DNA from: JAJPJE01 sp963724985
Lineage (GTDB): Bacteria; Acidobacteriota; Terriglobia; Terriglobales; Acidobacteriaceae
Direction of reading: 5' to 3'
DNA: 64,000 nucleotides
Assembly: GCA_963724985.1 (NCBI GenBank)
Contig: CAVRWV010000022.1
Span: 248,001 to 312,000 of the forward strand
Part shown: piece by piece, positions 19,113 through 28,867 of the stretch
How the letters are laid out: the number at the start of each line of letters is the position of its first letter
Numbering within the stretch: position 1 is the stretch's first letter
The notes under the pieces: generated by a model
Told to the model about the DNA's origin: nothing
Seen by the model: the letters and a program-made list of their open reading frames with translations, nothing else
Database searches by the model: none
Program-made: the position numbers and the translations under genes

Positions 19113-21419
19113 ATGCGTTTAGCCCTTCGGATCGTTTGGATCCTGGCAATAGGTTTAGCCCTCATTTCGGTCATCTTCACCTGGCAGCAAGTTCGGCGCG
19201 AACGCCGCAACATGCAACGGGATGTGGAGAGGCGCGCCCAACTGCTAAGCGAAACCTTAGCCGCTCGCATCGAGCCTCTAGTTGAAAAAGGTGCCAAACC
19301 AAGCCAGTACCAACGAGTCTTCGAACGCTACGGCTATAGCACGGGACTGGCAGGTCTAGCCGTCTACTCCATTGACGGAACTCTAATCGCCCAATCCCCC
19401 GGAACCGAGTCTCGGATTACCGGCGAGCCTGGTGTGATAATCCACGCAATTGCCGCCGACAAACCTCAAAGCGATTTCGTTCGTACTAAAGATGCTTCGC
19501 TCAATATCCTGGCCGTACCGCTCCACGATCACGACGATCAAACAAAAATCGGTGGATTAGCCGTCGTTCACGACACCAGTTACATCGATGTGCGCATCTA
19601 TCGACTCTACCGCGAAGCAGCTCTGCGCATGCTGCTGCAACTCATCCTGGTTGCTGCCATCACCATCCTGATTGTGCGCCGTAACCTGCTTCACCCCATG
19701 AGCCATACCCTGCAGTGGATCCGCGCCGTACGCGCCGGACGCTTATCACCGGCGTCGACTGCGGTAGTCCAAAGCGACGATCTGCTCAAATCTTTTACGC
19801 AGGAAGTAACAACTCTCGCCCAAAGTCTGTCCGACGCACGCGCCTCTGCCCAACAGGAAGCCCAACTTCGCGACTCCGCAGATTCTGTCTGGACCAAAGA
19901 ACGGCTCGCCGTCCATGTTCGATCCAAGTTGAAAGGAAGCCAGCTCATCGTGGTTTCCAATCGTGAGCCCTACATGCACCGGCAAAAGGGGAAGGACGTC
20001 GAAACCATAGTTCCAGCCAGCGGTCTGGTCACTGCGCTCGAACCGATTCTGAACGCATGCGACGGCACCTGGGTCGCCCACGGCAGCGGAGACGCTGATC
20101 GCAAGATGGTCGACGCCAACAATCGCTTACGCGTTCCGCCCTCCGAGCCTGCCTACACGCTGCGGCGTGTGTGGCTCACCAAGCAGGAGGAGGAAGGCTA
20201 CTATTACGGTTTCGCGAACGAAGGTTTATGGCCACTGTGTCATATCGCGCACACCCGTCCTACATTCCGCGCCAGTGATTGGGATCAGTACCAGAGCGCC
20301 AATCAGAAATTCGCCGATGCCGTTCTGGAAGAGATTGAAGGCCTGAGCGAACCCATGGTGTTGGTGCAGGATTATCACTTCGCACTGCTCCCCAAGCTGA
20401 TCAAGCAGGAACGGCCCGATGCTCGTGTAGCCATCTTCTGGCACATCCCGTGGCCGAATCCGGAGGCATTTGGCATTTGCCCGTGGCGAACGGAGTTGCT
20501 CGAAGGGCTGCTCGGAGCTGACCTCATCGGCTTCCACGTGCAGTCGCATTGTCACAATTTTCTGGAGACCGTTGATCGTGCCCTCGAGTGCCGCATTGAC
20601 TGGCCCTCCGCCACCGCAATGCGTGCTGGGCATTTAACGGAAGTGAAGCCGTTCCCGATCAGTGTGGATTTCAAGGCGCCGGGCCCCAGCAATCGCAGCG
20701 AGAAAAATTATCTCGTTGGTCAGCCTCAGCTGTTGAAGGAACTCGGCATCGAGGCTTTTTATCTCGGAGTCGGCGTCGACCGGGTCGATTACACCAAGGG
20801 GCTGCCTGAGCGTTTTGCAGGCATCGAGCGTTTCCTGGAAAAATATCCGTCGTTCATCGGCAAGTTCACTTTCGTGCAGATTGGCGCTCCCAGCCGCACC
20901 CACATTAAGCGTTATCACGAGCTGATGACCGAGGTAGAAGCTGAAGCCGAACGAATCAACTGGAAATTCAAGTCGGGAAATTGGAAGCCGATCGTTTTTC
21001 TAAACCGCCATCACAGCCACGAAGAAATTGAGCGTTTCTACAAGCTGGCTGACTTCTGCCTGGTCACATCGCTACACGATGGAATGAACTTGGTAGCCAA
21101 GGAATTTCTCGCCTCCCGCGAAGACGAGGAAGGCATGCTTATCCTTAGCCGCTTCACCGGCGCTTCGAATGAATTGCGCGATGCCATTCTCATCAATCCC
21201 TATGACGCGGATGAAATGGCCGAAGCCATTCGGGTCACGCTCGATATGCGCCCCGAAGAGCGTCGCCGCCGCATGCATCGCATGCGCGAACTGGTAAAAG
21301 ACCAGAATATTTATCGCTGGGCCGGTACCCTGATCAACGAACTCAGTAATGTGCAGATTGAAACGCCCAGGGTTGCGGCTTCTTCAGTGCGCGCCGCCGG
21401 AAACGCTAACATCGCCTAA
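19113..21419 (+). CDS. otsA: Membrane sensor-HAMP-like / trehalose-6-phosphate synthase fusion
   Basis: 768 residues, about 300 longer than OtsA. Residues 5-23 form a membrane helix, 24-170 an extracytoplasmic sensor-like domain (AVYSIDGTLIAQSP, GGLAVVHDTSYIDVRIY), 172-188 a second helix, and 189-250 a HAMP-like linker and coiled coil (RRNLLHPMSHTLQWIRAVRAGRLSP). From about 275 to 745 comes a complete GT20 domain: LIVVSNREPY, IFWHIPWPNPEAFGICPW, GVGVDRVDYTKGLPERF, LHDGMNLVAKEF. It should join UDP- or other NDP-glucose and glucose-6-phosphate. The architecture suggests membrane-tethered trehalose synthesis gated by an outside signal such as osmotic stress; this is inference. GT20 identity is near certain. 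Confidence 0.92.
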   Translation: MRLALRIVWILAIGLALISVIFTWQQVRRERRNMQRDVERRAQLLSETLAARIEPLVEKGAKPSQYQRVFERYGYSTGLAGLAVYSIDGTLIAQSPGTESRITGEPGVIIHAIAADKPQSDFVRTKDASLNILAVPLHDHDDQTKIGGLAVVHDTSYIDVRIYRLYREAALRMLLQLILVAAITILIVRRNLLHPMSHTLQWIRAVRAGRLSPASTAVVQSDDLLKSFTQEVTTLAQSLSDARASAQQEAQLRDSADSVWTKERLAVHVRSKLKGSQLIVVSNREPYMHRQKGKDVETIVPASGLVTALEPILNACDGTWVAHGSGDADRKMVDANNRLRVPPSEPAYTLRRVWLTKQEEEGYYYGFANEGLWPLCHIAHTRPTFRASDWDQYQSANQKFADAVLEEIEGLSEPMVLVQDYHFALLPKLIKQERPDARVAIFWHIPWPNPEAFGICPWRTELLEGLLGADLIGFHVQSHCHNFLETVDRALECRIDWPSATAMRAGHLTEVKPFPISVDFKAPGPSNRSEKNYLVGQPQLLKELGIEAFYLGVGVDRVDYTKGLPERFAGIERFLEKYPSFIGKFTFVQIGAPSRTHIKRYHELMTEVEAEAERINWKFKSGNWKPIVFLNRHHSHEEIERFYKLADFCLVTSLHDGMNLVAKEFLASREDEEGMLILSRFTGASNELRDAILINPYDADEMAEAIRVTLDMRPEERRRRMHRMRELVKDQNIYRWAGTLINELSNVQIETPRVAASSVRAAGNANIA

Positions 21420-21507
21420 TTTCACGGACAAGTTGTAGCCGAAATCCCGCTCCTATCCTTGGATTTCCTCCTCACGCTTGACAACTCCTCCGCTGCGCGC
21501 CAGAATC

Positions 21508-21523
21508 TATTCGATGGCGAATA
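21508..21523. promoter_or_regulatory. Inverted repeat upstream of imuA, candidate LexA operator
   Basis: Perfect palindrome TATTCG-ATGG-CGAATA, 60 bases before the imuA ATG. imuA-imuB-dnaE2 cassettes are usually repressed by LexA. Because LexA sites differ between phyla and I have no lexA gene here to compare, this is only a candidate. Confidence 0.4.
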
Positions 21524-21583
21524 AAAAGCGAAAGTAGCTGGTTCGCAATCGCCCGATTCCCACTTCCCCTGCGCAGGTTCCCT

Positions 21584-22420
21584 ATGTCTTCTGCCGCTGC
21601 TCGTATTCTCGATTTTTCGCGTGCTCAGGCCATTCTGGCTGATTCAGAACTGGGAGTTCGCCGTGCGTCGACACTGGAACGGCCATCGCCAGAGATGGTC
21701 TCAACCGGAGTTCCTGCCATCGATGCGCTCACCGGAGGACTGCCGCGTGGTGCACTCACCGAGATCGTTGGCCCTGCCTCTTCCGGTCGCACTAGCCTGC
21801 TGCTTTCACTGCTTGCCCAGGCCACCGCACGCCAGGAAGCCTGCGCCCTCGTCGACGCCAGCGATGCTCTGGATCCCGAATCCGCCGTTGCCGCCGGCAT
21901 CGATCTGAAACGCCTGCTCTGGGTTCGCTGCCGGGTGCCGAGTAGGGTGCCCGGTCCTTTCCCTCCTTTGGAAAGGGCCGGAAACCGAATCGAGAAGAAG
22001 AAGGCCGATCCCGGCGCCCACGTCGAACAGGCGCTCAAAACTGCCGACCTGCTCCTGCAAAGTGGTGGCTTCGGCGTTGTGGTTTTGGATCTCAGCGACA
22101 TTCCCCCGGCGATCGCTCGCCGCGTACCACTTACTTCGTGGTTCCGCTTTCGCCGCGCCGTAGAGAACACTCCCACGGTCCTGCTTGCACTTGAGCAGCA
22201 GGCTTACGCAAAAGCTGCTGCTTCTCTCGTGCTTGGACTCGCGCGGCGCGAATGCCACTGGAAAGCCATTGCCGATCGGGCCGGGCCTTCGCATACGCGC
22301 CTGTTGGGTGAAATTGAAATAGGCGCGGAGGTACTGCGCTCGCAAATTGCCATAAAGAAACGTCCGGCATCGGCGCACACCCACTACATTCTGCCTTCCG
22401 CATGGTCGATTCGCAGTTAA
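21584..22420 (+). CDS. imuA: ImuA-like RecA-fold mutasome protein
   Basis: 278 residues. A RecA/RadA-like core: ALTGGLPRGALTEIVGPASSGRTSLLLSL carries a Walker A-like GPASSGRTS (about residues 64-72), and VVVLDLSDIPP a Walker B-like strand. It is shorter than RecA and has an insert (VPSRVPGPFPPLERAGNRIE). It starts the three-gene order imuA-imuB-dnaE2, a damage-inducible translesion synthesis cassette in which ImuA-type proteins aid mutasome assembly. The stop is 16 bases before imuB. Assignment rests on the fold pattern plus this context. Confidence 0.8.
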   Translation: MSSAAARILDFSRAQAILADSELGVRRASTLERPSPEMVSTGVPAIDALTGGLPRGALTEIVGPASSGRTSLLLSLLAQATARQEACALVDASDALDPESAVAAGIDLKRLLWVRCRVPSRVPGPFPPLERAGNRIEKKKADPGAHVEQALKTADLLLQSGGFGVVVLDLSDIPPAIARRVPLTSWFRFRRAVENTPTVLLALEQQAYAKAAASLVLGLARRECHWKAIADRAGPSHTRLLGEIEIGAEVLRSQIAIKKRPASAHTHYILPSAWSIRS

Positions 22421-22436
22421 TCAGGAGCTTGCTTCC

Positions 22437-23921
22437 ATGTTCGCCTGTCTCTTTGTCCCGGATTTTCCTGTGGAAGCATTCGTCTGCCTCGAACCCGAAC
22501 TGCGCCTCCAGCCTGTCGCTGTGCTGGAAGGAAAGCCGCCGCTGTCGCGCATCATCGCGATGAACGATCGCGCGCGTGATGTAACCCTCGAACTGGGCAT
22601 GACGCGTATGCAGGCGCAATTGCGCGCCCCCGAAGCCGTGTTGCGCATGCGCTCTCCCGATCAGGAAGCTACCGCGCACGCCTCCCTGCTCGATTGTGGA
22701 CACGCCTTCTCTCCTCGCGTCGAAGATACGGCACTCGACCACATCGTGATCGACGCCTCAGGCCTCGACCGCCTGCTCGGCAATCTTTCGCAAGTCGCCC
22801 AACAACTTGCACATCGCGCTACGAGTTTGGGATTACAGGTGAATGTCGCACTCGCCTCCAATCCCGACGCAGCAATTTACGCCGCTCATGGATTTCCAGG
22901 AATCACTGTGATCCCCGCTGGTTCAGAGACCGAGCGTCTTGGCACGCTTCCGATCGAAAATCTTTTCCCTACACCTGAAACTCTGGAAACCTTTTCCCGC
23001 TGGGGCGTGCGCACGTTTGCACAACTTGCAGCTCTGCCCGAGGTCGCGCTCTCGCAACGTCTGGGCCAGGCAGGATTACAGTTTCAGAAACTCGCGCGCG
23101 GAACCTTTGTTCGTACCCTGGTTCCCGCAGAAGCTCCGCTCACTTTTCAGGAGTCGATGGAACTGGAGTATCCCGTCGATCTGCTCGAACCACTCGCGTT
23201 TGTTCTCGCGCGATTGCTGGAGCACATCTGCGCACGGCTCGAATCGCGCTCGCTGGCGACGAATGCCTTGCACCTGTGGCTGCAACTCGAAGACATGGAC
23301 CGCGGCTCCAGCATCTTTGAACGCGATCTGCAATTGCCCGTGCCCATGCTTAATCCAAAATTGTTCTTGCAACTGCTGCATCTCGATCTGAAATCGCATC
23401 CGCCTTCCGCGCCAATCGGCAAAGTCCGGCTCACCGCTGATCCCGTGCGTCCGCGCTTCGCGCAAGGTGGACTATTTCTACCTGTAGCGCCCGAGGCCGA
23501 GAGTCTCGAACTCACGCTCGCACGTGCCAAAGGCGTTGTTGGCGAAGAGCGCGTTGGTGTCGCCAAAGTTTTAGACACGAATCGTCCCGATCCATTTCGC
23601 ATTGAGCGCTTCGAGGTCACTGCCCCAACGGACAAAGCGCCGGTTGCAAAACGGTCAGGCCGTGTAGTGAAACGAATTTTCCGTCCGCCTGTGTCCGTGG
23701 TCGTGCTGGTCAGTAATGGCTGTCCAGTACGACTGCAGCCACACAGGGAGGTCCTTGCCTGCAGCGGCCCGTGGCACAGCTCAGGCGAGTGGTGGAGTGA
23801 TCAGGCGTGGCAGCACGAAGAATGGGACGTGGCTGTGCGCGAAAAAGAAGATGTCGCGCTCTATCGCATTTACCGCGACATGACGAAAGGTCGCTGGTTC
23901 ATCGCTGCCAGCTACGACTGA
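22437..23921 (+). CDS. imuB: ImuB, catalytically inactive Y-family polymerase-like protein
   Basis: 494 residues. Y-family fold: MFACLFVPDFPVEAFVC at the N-terminus, LEGKPPLSRIIAMNDRARDV, ARELGMTR-type region (ALELGMTRMQAQLRAPEAV is close), IVIDASGLDRLLGN in place of the catalytic acid motif, and helix-hairpin-helix region WGVRTFAQLAALPEVALSQ. Loss of the usual acidic pair agrees with ImuB being a non-catalytic hub that binds the sliding clamp and DnaE2. The C-terminal region (from about 360) holds RPDPFRIERFEV and the short conserved end KGRWFIAASYD. Located between imuA and dnaE2, same strand, 11 bases before dnaE2. Confidence 0.9.
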   Translation: MFACLFVPDFPVEAFVCLEPELRLQPVAVLEGKPPLSRIIAMNDRARDVTLELGMTRMQAQLRAPEAVLRMRSPDQEATAHASLLDCGHAFSPRVEDTALDHIVIDASGLDRLLGNLSQVAQQLAHRATSLGLQVNVALASNPDAAIYAAHGFPGITVIPAGSETERLGTLPIENLFPTPETLETFSRWGVRTFAQLAALPEVALSQRLGQAGLQFQKLARGTFVRTLVPAEAPLTFQESMELEYPVDLLEPLAFVLARLLEHICARLESRSLATNALHLWLQLEDMDRGSSIFERDLQLPVPMLNPKLFLQLLHLDLKSHPPSAPIGKVRLTADPVRPRFAQGGLFLPVAPEAESLELTLARAKGVVGEERVGVAKVLDTNRPDPFRIERFEVTAPTDKAPVAKRSGRVVKRIFRPPVSVVVLVSNGCPVRLQPHREVLACSGPWHSSGEWWSDQAWQHEEWDVAVREKEDVALYRIYRDMTKGRWFIAASYD

Positions 23922-23932
23922 TTAATTTTCAT

Positions 23933-26900
23933 ATGACCTACGTCGAACTTCACGCCCGTTCTGCCTTCAGTTTTCTCGATGGCGCTTCCCTGCCGGAAGA
24001 AATGGCCGCTGCCTGCGCCACGATTGATATGCCGGCCATGGCGCTGATCGATTGCAACGGCGTTTACGGAGCTCCACGTTTTCATCTTGCCGCGGAGAAA
24101 ACAAAAATCCGTTCGCACTTTGGCGCCGACGTCCTTTGCGAAACTGAGTTCGGGCCTGTCCGCGTTCCGCTACTCGTCATCAATCAAGTCGGATATCAGA
24201 ACCTCTGCCGCCTCATCAGCCGCATGAAGTTACGTGTGCCGCGCAAAAGTGAAGGCATCACAACTTACGACGAGCTCGCGCAATTCGCCACCGGATTAGT
24301 TTGCCTCACCGGTGAAGATCAAGGTCCGCTCGCCATCGCTCTCGCCAATGGCGGACTCACCGCAGCCCACCGTACTCTCGAGCAACTTGCTTTTATCTTC
24401 GGACGAAACAATCTGTTCGTTGAACTCCAGCGTCATCATCGGCGCGAGCAGGAAGCTCGCAATCAGGCAGCCGTCTCGCTGGCGCGTTCGCTTGGTTTGC
24501 CCCTACTCGCCACCAACGGAGTTCGTTACGTACAACCCGCAGCTCGCCAGGTACTCGACGTCTTCACCTGTCTTCGTAACCATCGCACGCTGGCCACCGC
24601 CGGACGCCTGCTCTCCCGCAACAATGAATGTTGTCTGAAATCCGGCGCTGAAATGACTCGCCTCTTCGCCGATCTTCCGGAAGCTATCGCCAATACCGCC
24701 GAGCTTTCTGCTCGCCTCGAATTCAAACTCAACGAACTTGGCTATCAGTTCCCGCCCTATCCCGTGCCGGACGGCGATGACATGAACTCTTTTCTGCGCA
24801 AGCGCACGGCAGATGGCGAGATCGCACGTTACAGCCAGCGCGATGCTGCCTTCCGTGAACGCGCTCACAAACAGATCGTGCGCGAACTAACCCTCATCGA
24901 GAAGCTTGGCCTCGCAGGCTACTTCCTCATCGTCTGGGATATCGTCCGCTTCTGCCGGGAAGAAGGCATTCTCGTACAAGGCCGCGGATCGGCTGCCAAC
25001 AGCGCAGTTTGCTATTCACTCGGGATCACCGCCGTCGATCCAGTCGGAATGGAATTGCTCTTCGAACGTTTCTTATCAGAAGAGCGTGGCGAGTGGCCTG
25101 ACATCGATCTCGATCTGCCCAGCGGCGAACAGCGCGAACGCGCCATTCAGTATGTCTATAAGCGCTACGGCAAACTGGGGGCCGCCATGACTGCCAACGT
25201 CATCACCTATCGCGGACGCTCCGCCGCACGAGAAGTTGGCAAGGTACTGGGCTTCGACGCCGAAACGCTCAACCGTCTTTCTCCGCTGGTGAATTCCTGG
25301 GAATACAAAGACGAGTCGGACACGATGGAGCGCCACTTCCACGATGCCGGCTGCGACACTTCGCATCCGCGCATCCGCAAATTCCTGCAGCTTTGCATGG
25401 CATTGCAGGATCTGCCGCGGCATCTCGGGCAACACTCCGGCGGCCTCGTCGTGTGTCAGGGAAGACTTGATTCCGTCGTCCCGCTCGAGCCTGCCAGCAT
25501 GCCCGATCGCGTCGTCGTGCAATGGGACAAAGAAGATTGTGCCGACATGAAGATCGTCAAAGTTGATCTGCTCGGCCTCGGCATGATGGCCGTACTCGAA
25601 GACACCATCTCTGTAATTCACGATCAGCATCGTGAAAATGTCGACCTGGCCCAGATTCCCGCAGACGATCCCTCCGTCTACGCCGTATTGCAAAAGGCCG
25701 ACACCATTGGCATGTTCCAGATCGAAAGCCGCGCGCAGATGTCGTGCCTGCCGCGCTTGCGACCCGTACGCTTCTACGACCTCGTCGTGCAAGTCGCCAT
25801 CATTCGTCCCGGTCCAATCGTCGGACAGATGGTCAATCCCTTTCTCGAACGCCGACTGGGAAGAGAAAAGATCACCTACCCGCATCCGTCGTTGGAACCC
25901 GTGCTCAAGCGGACTCTGGGTGTGCCGCTCTTCCAGGAACAACTCCTGCGCGTAGCCATGATCGCCGCCAATTTCAGTGGAGGTGAAGCCGAAGAGTTGC
26001 GCCGCGCAATGGGCTTCAAACGCTCGGAAAAACGTATGCGCGAAATCGAAATAAAGCTTCGACGAGGCATGCAGGAAAACGGCATCTCCCCGGAGGCACA
26101 GGCACAGATCATCCAGTCCATCACCTCATTCGCGCTCTACGGCTTCCCCGAATCGCATGCCGCCAGCTTTGCTCTGCTCGCTTATGCCAGCGCCTGGTTG
26201 AAATGCCACTACCTGGGAGCATTCACCGCATCGCTACTCAACAATCAGCCGATGGGCTTCTATCATCCGGCTACCATCGTCAAAGACGCACAGCGGCATG
26301 GGCTGAGAGTTCGTCCCCTCGATGTTCTTCGCTCCGACTGGAAATGTACGCTCGAACCAGACAATGGGAAATTCGCCCTGCGTATCGGCATGCGTTATGC
26401 GCGAGGTATGCGCCAGGAAGCGGCAGAAGCGCTTGTCGCCGCGCGTGCTATGCGGCCCTTTGCTTCGATCGATGAGCTTGCGCGTCGCGTGCCGGAGTTG
26501 CGGAAAACGGAGCTGGTCACCTTGGGCGAGATCGGCGCCTTGAACGCCTTAGGCGGTGCCAGTGTTCATCGTCGCGATGCTCTCTGGCAAGTAGAACGAG
26601 CTGTCCGCGGCACTGGACCTTTGCTGAGCGAAATTCCAGACGAGCACGACGCATCACCGCTTTCCCGCATGACCGCCGAAGAACGTCTCGTAGCCGATTT
26701 CTCCGGGACAGGCATGACCGTGGGCCCGCATCCCATGCGCTATCACCGCGAGCAGATGAATCGCATGGGAATCTCGCCGGCCAGCCAGCTGCCGAATCTC
26801 CCGAATGGAAAGCTGGTCCGTGCGGCTGGATCGGTGATCGTGCGCCAGCGTCCGGGTACGGCGAAAGGTTTCGTCTTTCTCAGCCTGGAAGATGAGACTG

Positions 26901-27085
26901 GCATCGCGAATGCGATCATTCATCCCGATCTGTACCAGAAAAACCGGGTCACACTCGTCTCTGAACGCTTCCTCATTGTGGAAGGCGTATTGCAGAACCT
27001 CGACAACGTAATTTCCGTGAAGGCGAACCGCATTCTGCCGTTACACATAACGCAAGCAGAGACTACTTCTCACGATTTTCACTGA
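23933..27085 (+). CDS. dnaE2: Error-prone DNA polymerase III alpha subunit DnaE2 (ImuC)
   Basis: 1050 residues from the ATG at 23933, chosen because MTYVELHARSAFSFLDGAS begins the PHP domain; the frame is open further upstream but overlaps imuB. Domains: PHP (1-210), C-family polymerase core with GYFLIVWDIVRFCREEGILVQGRGSAANS and the catalytic acids in PDIDLDLPSGEQRERAI, thumb/fingers, tandem HhH (GRMRQEA- and LGEIGALNALGG-type segments) and a C-terminal OB fold (GSVIVRQRPGTAKGFVFLSLEDETG). Performs translesion synthesis with ImuB. No strong Shine-Dalgarno is visible, so translation may depend on imuB. Confidence 0.95.
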   Translation: MTYVELHARSAFSFLDGASLPEEMAAACATIDMPAMALIDCNGVYGAPRFHLAAEKTKIRSHFGADVLCETEFGPVRVPLLVINQVGYQNLCRLISRMKLRVPRKSEGITTYDELAQFATGLVCLTGEDQGPLAIALANGGLTAAHRTLEQLAFIFGRNNLFVELQRHHRREQEARNQAAVSLARSLGLPLLATNGVRYVQPAARQVLDVFTCLRNHRTLATAGRLLSRNNECCLKSGAEMTRLFADLPEAIANTAELSARLEFKLNELGYQFPPYPVPDGDDMNSFLRKRTADGEIARYSQRDAAFRERAHKQIVRELTLIEKLGLAGYFLIVWDIVRFCREEGILVQGRGSAANSAVCYSLGITAVDPVGMELLFERFLSEERGEWPDIDLDLPSGEQRERAIQYVYKRYGKLGAAMTANVITYRGRSAAREVGKVLGFDAETLNRLSPLVNSWEYKDESDTMERHFHDAGCDTSHPRIRKFLQLCMALQDLPRHLGQHSGGLVVCQGRLDSVVPLEPASMPDRVVVQWDKEDCADMKIVKVDLLGLGMMAVLEDTISVIHDQHRENVDLAQIPADDPSVYAVLQKADTIGMFQIESRAQMSCLPRLRPVRFYDLVVQVAIIRPGPIVGQMVNPFLERRLGREKITYPHPSLEPVLKRTLGVPLFQEQLLRVAMIAANFSGGEAEELRRAMGFKRSEKRMREIEIKLRRGMQENGISPEAQAQIIQSITSFALYGFPESHAASFALLAYASAWLKCHYLGAFTASLLNNQPMGFYHPATIVKDAQRHGLRVRPLDVLRSDWKCTLEPDNGKFALRIGMRYARGMRQEAAEALVAARAMRPFASIDELARRVPELRKTELVTLGEIGALNALGGASVHRRDALWQVERAVRGTGPLLSEIPDEHDASPLSRMTAEERLVADFSGTGMTVGPHPMRYHREQMNRMGISPASQLPNLPNGKLVRAAGSVIVRQRPGTAKGFVFLSLEDETGIANAIIHPDLYQKNRVTLVSERFLIVEGVLQNLDNVISVKANRILPLHITQAETTSHDFH

Positions 27086-27191
27086 CCCGGTACTAAGGCC
27101 CTGAACATCTTTCTAATCCCTGCAATCTGAAATGAGATTGAACCACCTGATGCGCTCTTTGCATCCATACCAAAACGGAGATTTTCGTTTC

Positions 27192-28823
27192 ATGGCATAC
27201 AACCGGCGCCTTGGTGTTCGTTTGCTCTTGGTTCTACTTGTCTTTGCCGGACTGGGCGTAGTGCTCGGCCAGCGTATGGATTCAGGTGGTCTGAATTCAG
27301 GTCCACAAAGCGCTTCCCCCGATAATGACGCTCAGGCTCGCGAATCTCTGCGTCACTTCACGAACGTTTATGAGATGGTCGAGCAGAATTACGCCGAGGC
27401 CGTCGATCCCGACAAGGCTGTTTTCGAAGGCGCTATTCCCGGCATGTTACGGGTCCTCGATCCCCATTCCACGTTCTTTGATCCCAAAGCCTACACGCAG
27501 CTTCAGGAAGAACAGAGCGGCAAATATTACGGGATCGGCATGAGCATCGGCGCGCGCGCAAACAAGATTGTTGTGATCGCGCCCTTCGCCGGCACTCCCG
27601 CATATAAAGCTGGAATTCGTCCAGGAGACGTAATTGCAGCGGTCGATGGCAAGCCCACCGATAACATGACGACCGACGAAGTCGCCGACCTCGTGCGTGG
27701 TCCGCGTGGAAGCAATGTGCAGATCACGATCGTCCGCGAAGGCCTCGACCAGCCGGTTCACCTCACGGTCATGCGCGCGGAGATCCCGCGTAACAGCGTC
27801 GATGTGCATTTCGCACTGAAGCCAGGTATTGGCTATGTGCACGTCGCCATGTTTGATGAAACTACAGATACGGAACTCCAGCACGCTTTAAGCGAGTTCG
27901 GAAATCTCGACGGGCTGGTGCTCGATCTTCGTCAGGATCCGGGCGGTCTTCTGAACCAGGCAGTCTCCGTGGCCAGCCAGTTTCTGCCGAAAGGCGAGGT
28001 CGTCGTCTCGCAGCACGGGCGCTCGTCTCCCGAGCGCGTCTATCGCGTCGCTCAGGGAAATGGCGGTAAAGATTATCCAATTGTCGTTCTCGTCGATCGT
28101 GGAACCGCATCGGCAGCTGAGATCGTCACTGGTGCAATTCAGGACCACGACCGCGGTATCGTGGTTGGTCAAAACACCTTCGGCAAAGGATTAGTTCAGA
28201 CCGTATTCCCGCTCTCCGATAGCACCGGGTTGGCACTTACCACCGCGAAGTACTACACGCCCAGTGGCCGTTTGATCCAACGCAATTACGAAGGCATTTC
28301 CCTGTACGACTACTATTACAACGTCAACGACAACAGCTCTGACAACAGTCATCGTGAGTCCAAGAAGACTGATACCGGCCGCCTCGTTTATGGCGGCGAC
28401 GGAATCACGCCGGACGTCAAGCTACCCGAACCGAAGCCCAATGCGTTCCAGCAGAACCTTACGCTCCACTACATCTTCTTCGATTTCGCTCAGCAGTATT
28501 TGTCGCAGCACAAAGTCACACCTGACTGGAACGTGGACGAGCAGACGTTGCAGGCATTCCGCAATTTCCTGCAAGACAAGAGCGTGACCTATTCGCAGGC
28601 CGAGTTTGACTCCAACACCGAATGGGTGAAGGCGCACATCAAGGCCGAAATTTTCACCGACGCTTTTGGTTTGGAGCAGGGGCAGGCAGCCCGCGCGGCT
28701 ACCGATCCCGAAGTTATGCAGGCCGTGCAGTATCTCCCGCAGGCCAGAGCATTGCAGCAAAATGCCGAGCACGTGATGCTGGAACGTGGCAAGTCCGCCG
28801 CGTTGACAAACCAGTCTCGCTAG
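27192..28823 (+). CDS. C-terminal processing peptidase, S41 family
   Basis: 543 residues from ATG 27192, chosen because it gives a clean signal peptide/anchor (RRLGVRLLLVLLVFAGLGVVL); an in-frame ATG at 27132 would add 20 residues. A helical N-terminal region (about 50-105) is followed by a PDZ domain (YYGIGMSIGARANKIVVIAP to LTVMRAEIPR), then the S41 catalytic core: GLVLDLRQDPGGLLNQAV, GTASAAEIVTGAIQDHDRG with Ser 307, and FGKGLVQTVFPL with Lys 332, the Ser-Lys dyad 25 residues apart. The C-terminal 150 residues are helical. Probably periplasmic, trimming envelope proteins. Monocistronic. Confidence 0.92.
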   Translation: MAYNRRLGVRLLLVLLVFAGLGVVLGQRMDSGGLNSGPQSASPDNDAQARESLRHFTNVYEMVEQNYAEAVDPDKAVFEGAIPGMLRVLDPHSTFFDPKAYTQLQEEQSGKYYGIGMSIGARANKIVVIAPFAGTPAYKAGIRPGDVIAAVDGKPTDNMTTDEVADLVRGPRGSNVQITIVREGLDQPVHLTVMRAEIPRNSVDVHFALKPGIGYVHVAMFDETTDTELQHALSEFGNLDGLVLDLRQDPGGLLNQAVSVASQFLPKGEVVVSQHGRSSPERVYRVAQGNGGKDYPIVVLVDRGTASAAEIVTGAIQDHDRGIVVGQNTFGKGLVQTVFPLSDSTGLALTTAKYYTPSGRLIQRNYEGISLYDYYYNVNDNSSDNSHRESKKTDTGRLVYGGDGITPDVKLPEPKPNAFQQNLTLHYIFFDFAQQYLSQHKVTPDWNVDEQTLQAFRNFLQDKSVTYSQAEFDSNTEWVKAHIKAEIFTDAFGLEQGQAARAATDPEVMQAVQYLPQARALQQNAEHVMLERGKSAALTNQSR

Positions 28824-28867
28824 CAAGATGACCGACAATTATGAGGCAGTCGGCTCCACGCTGACTG

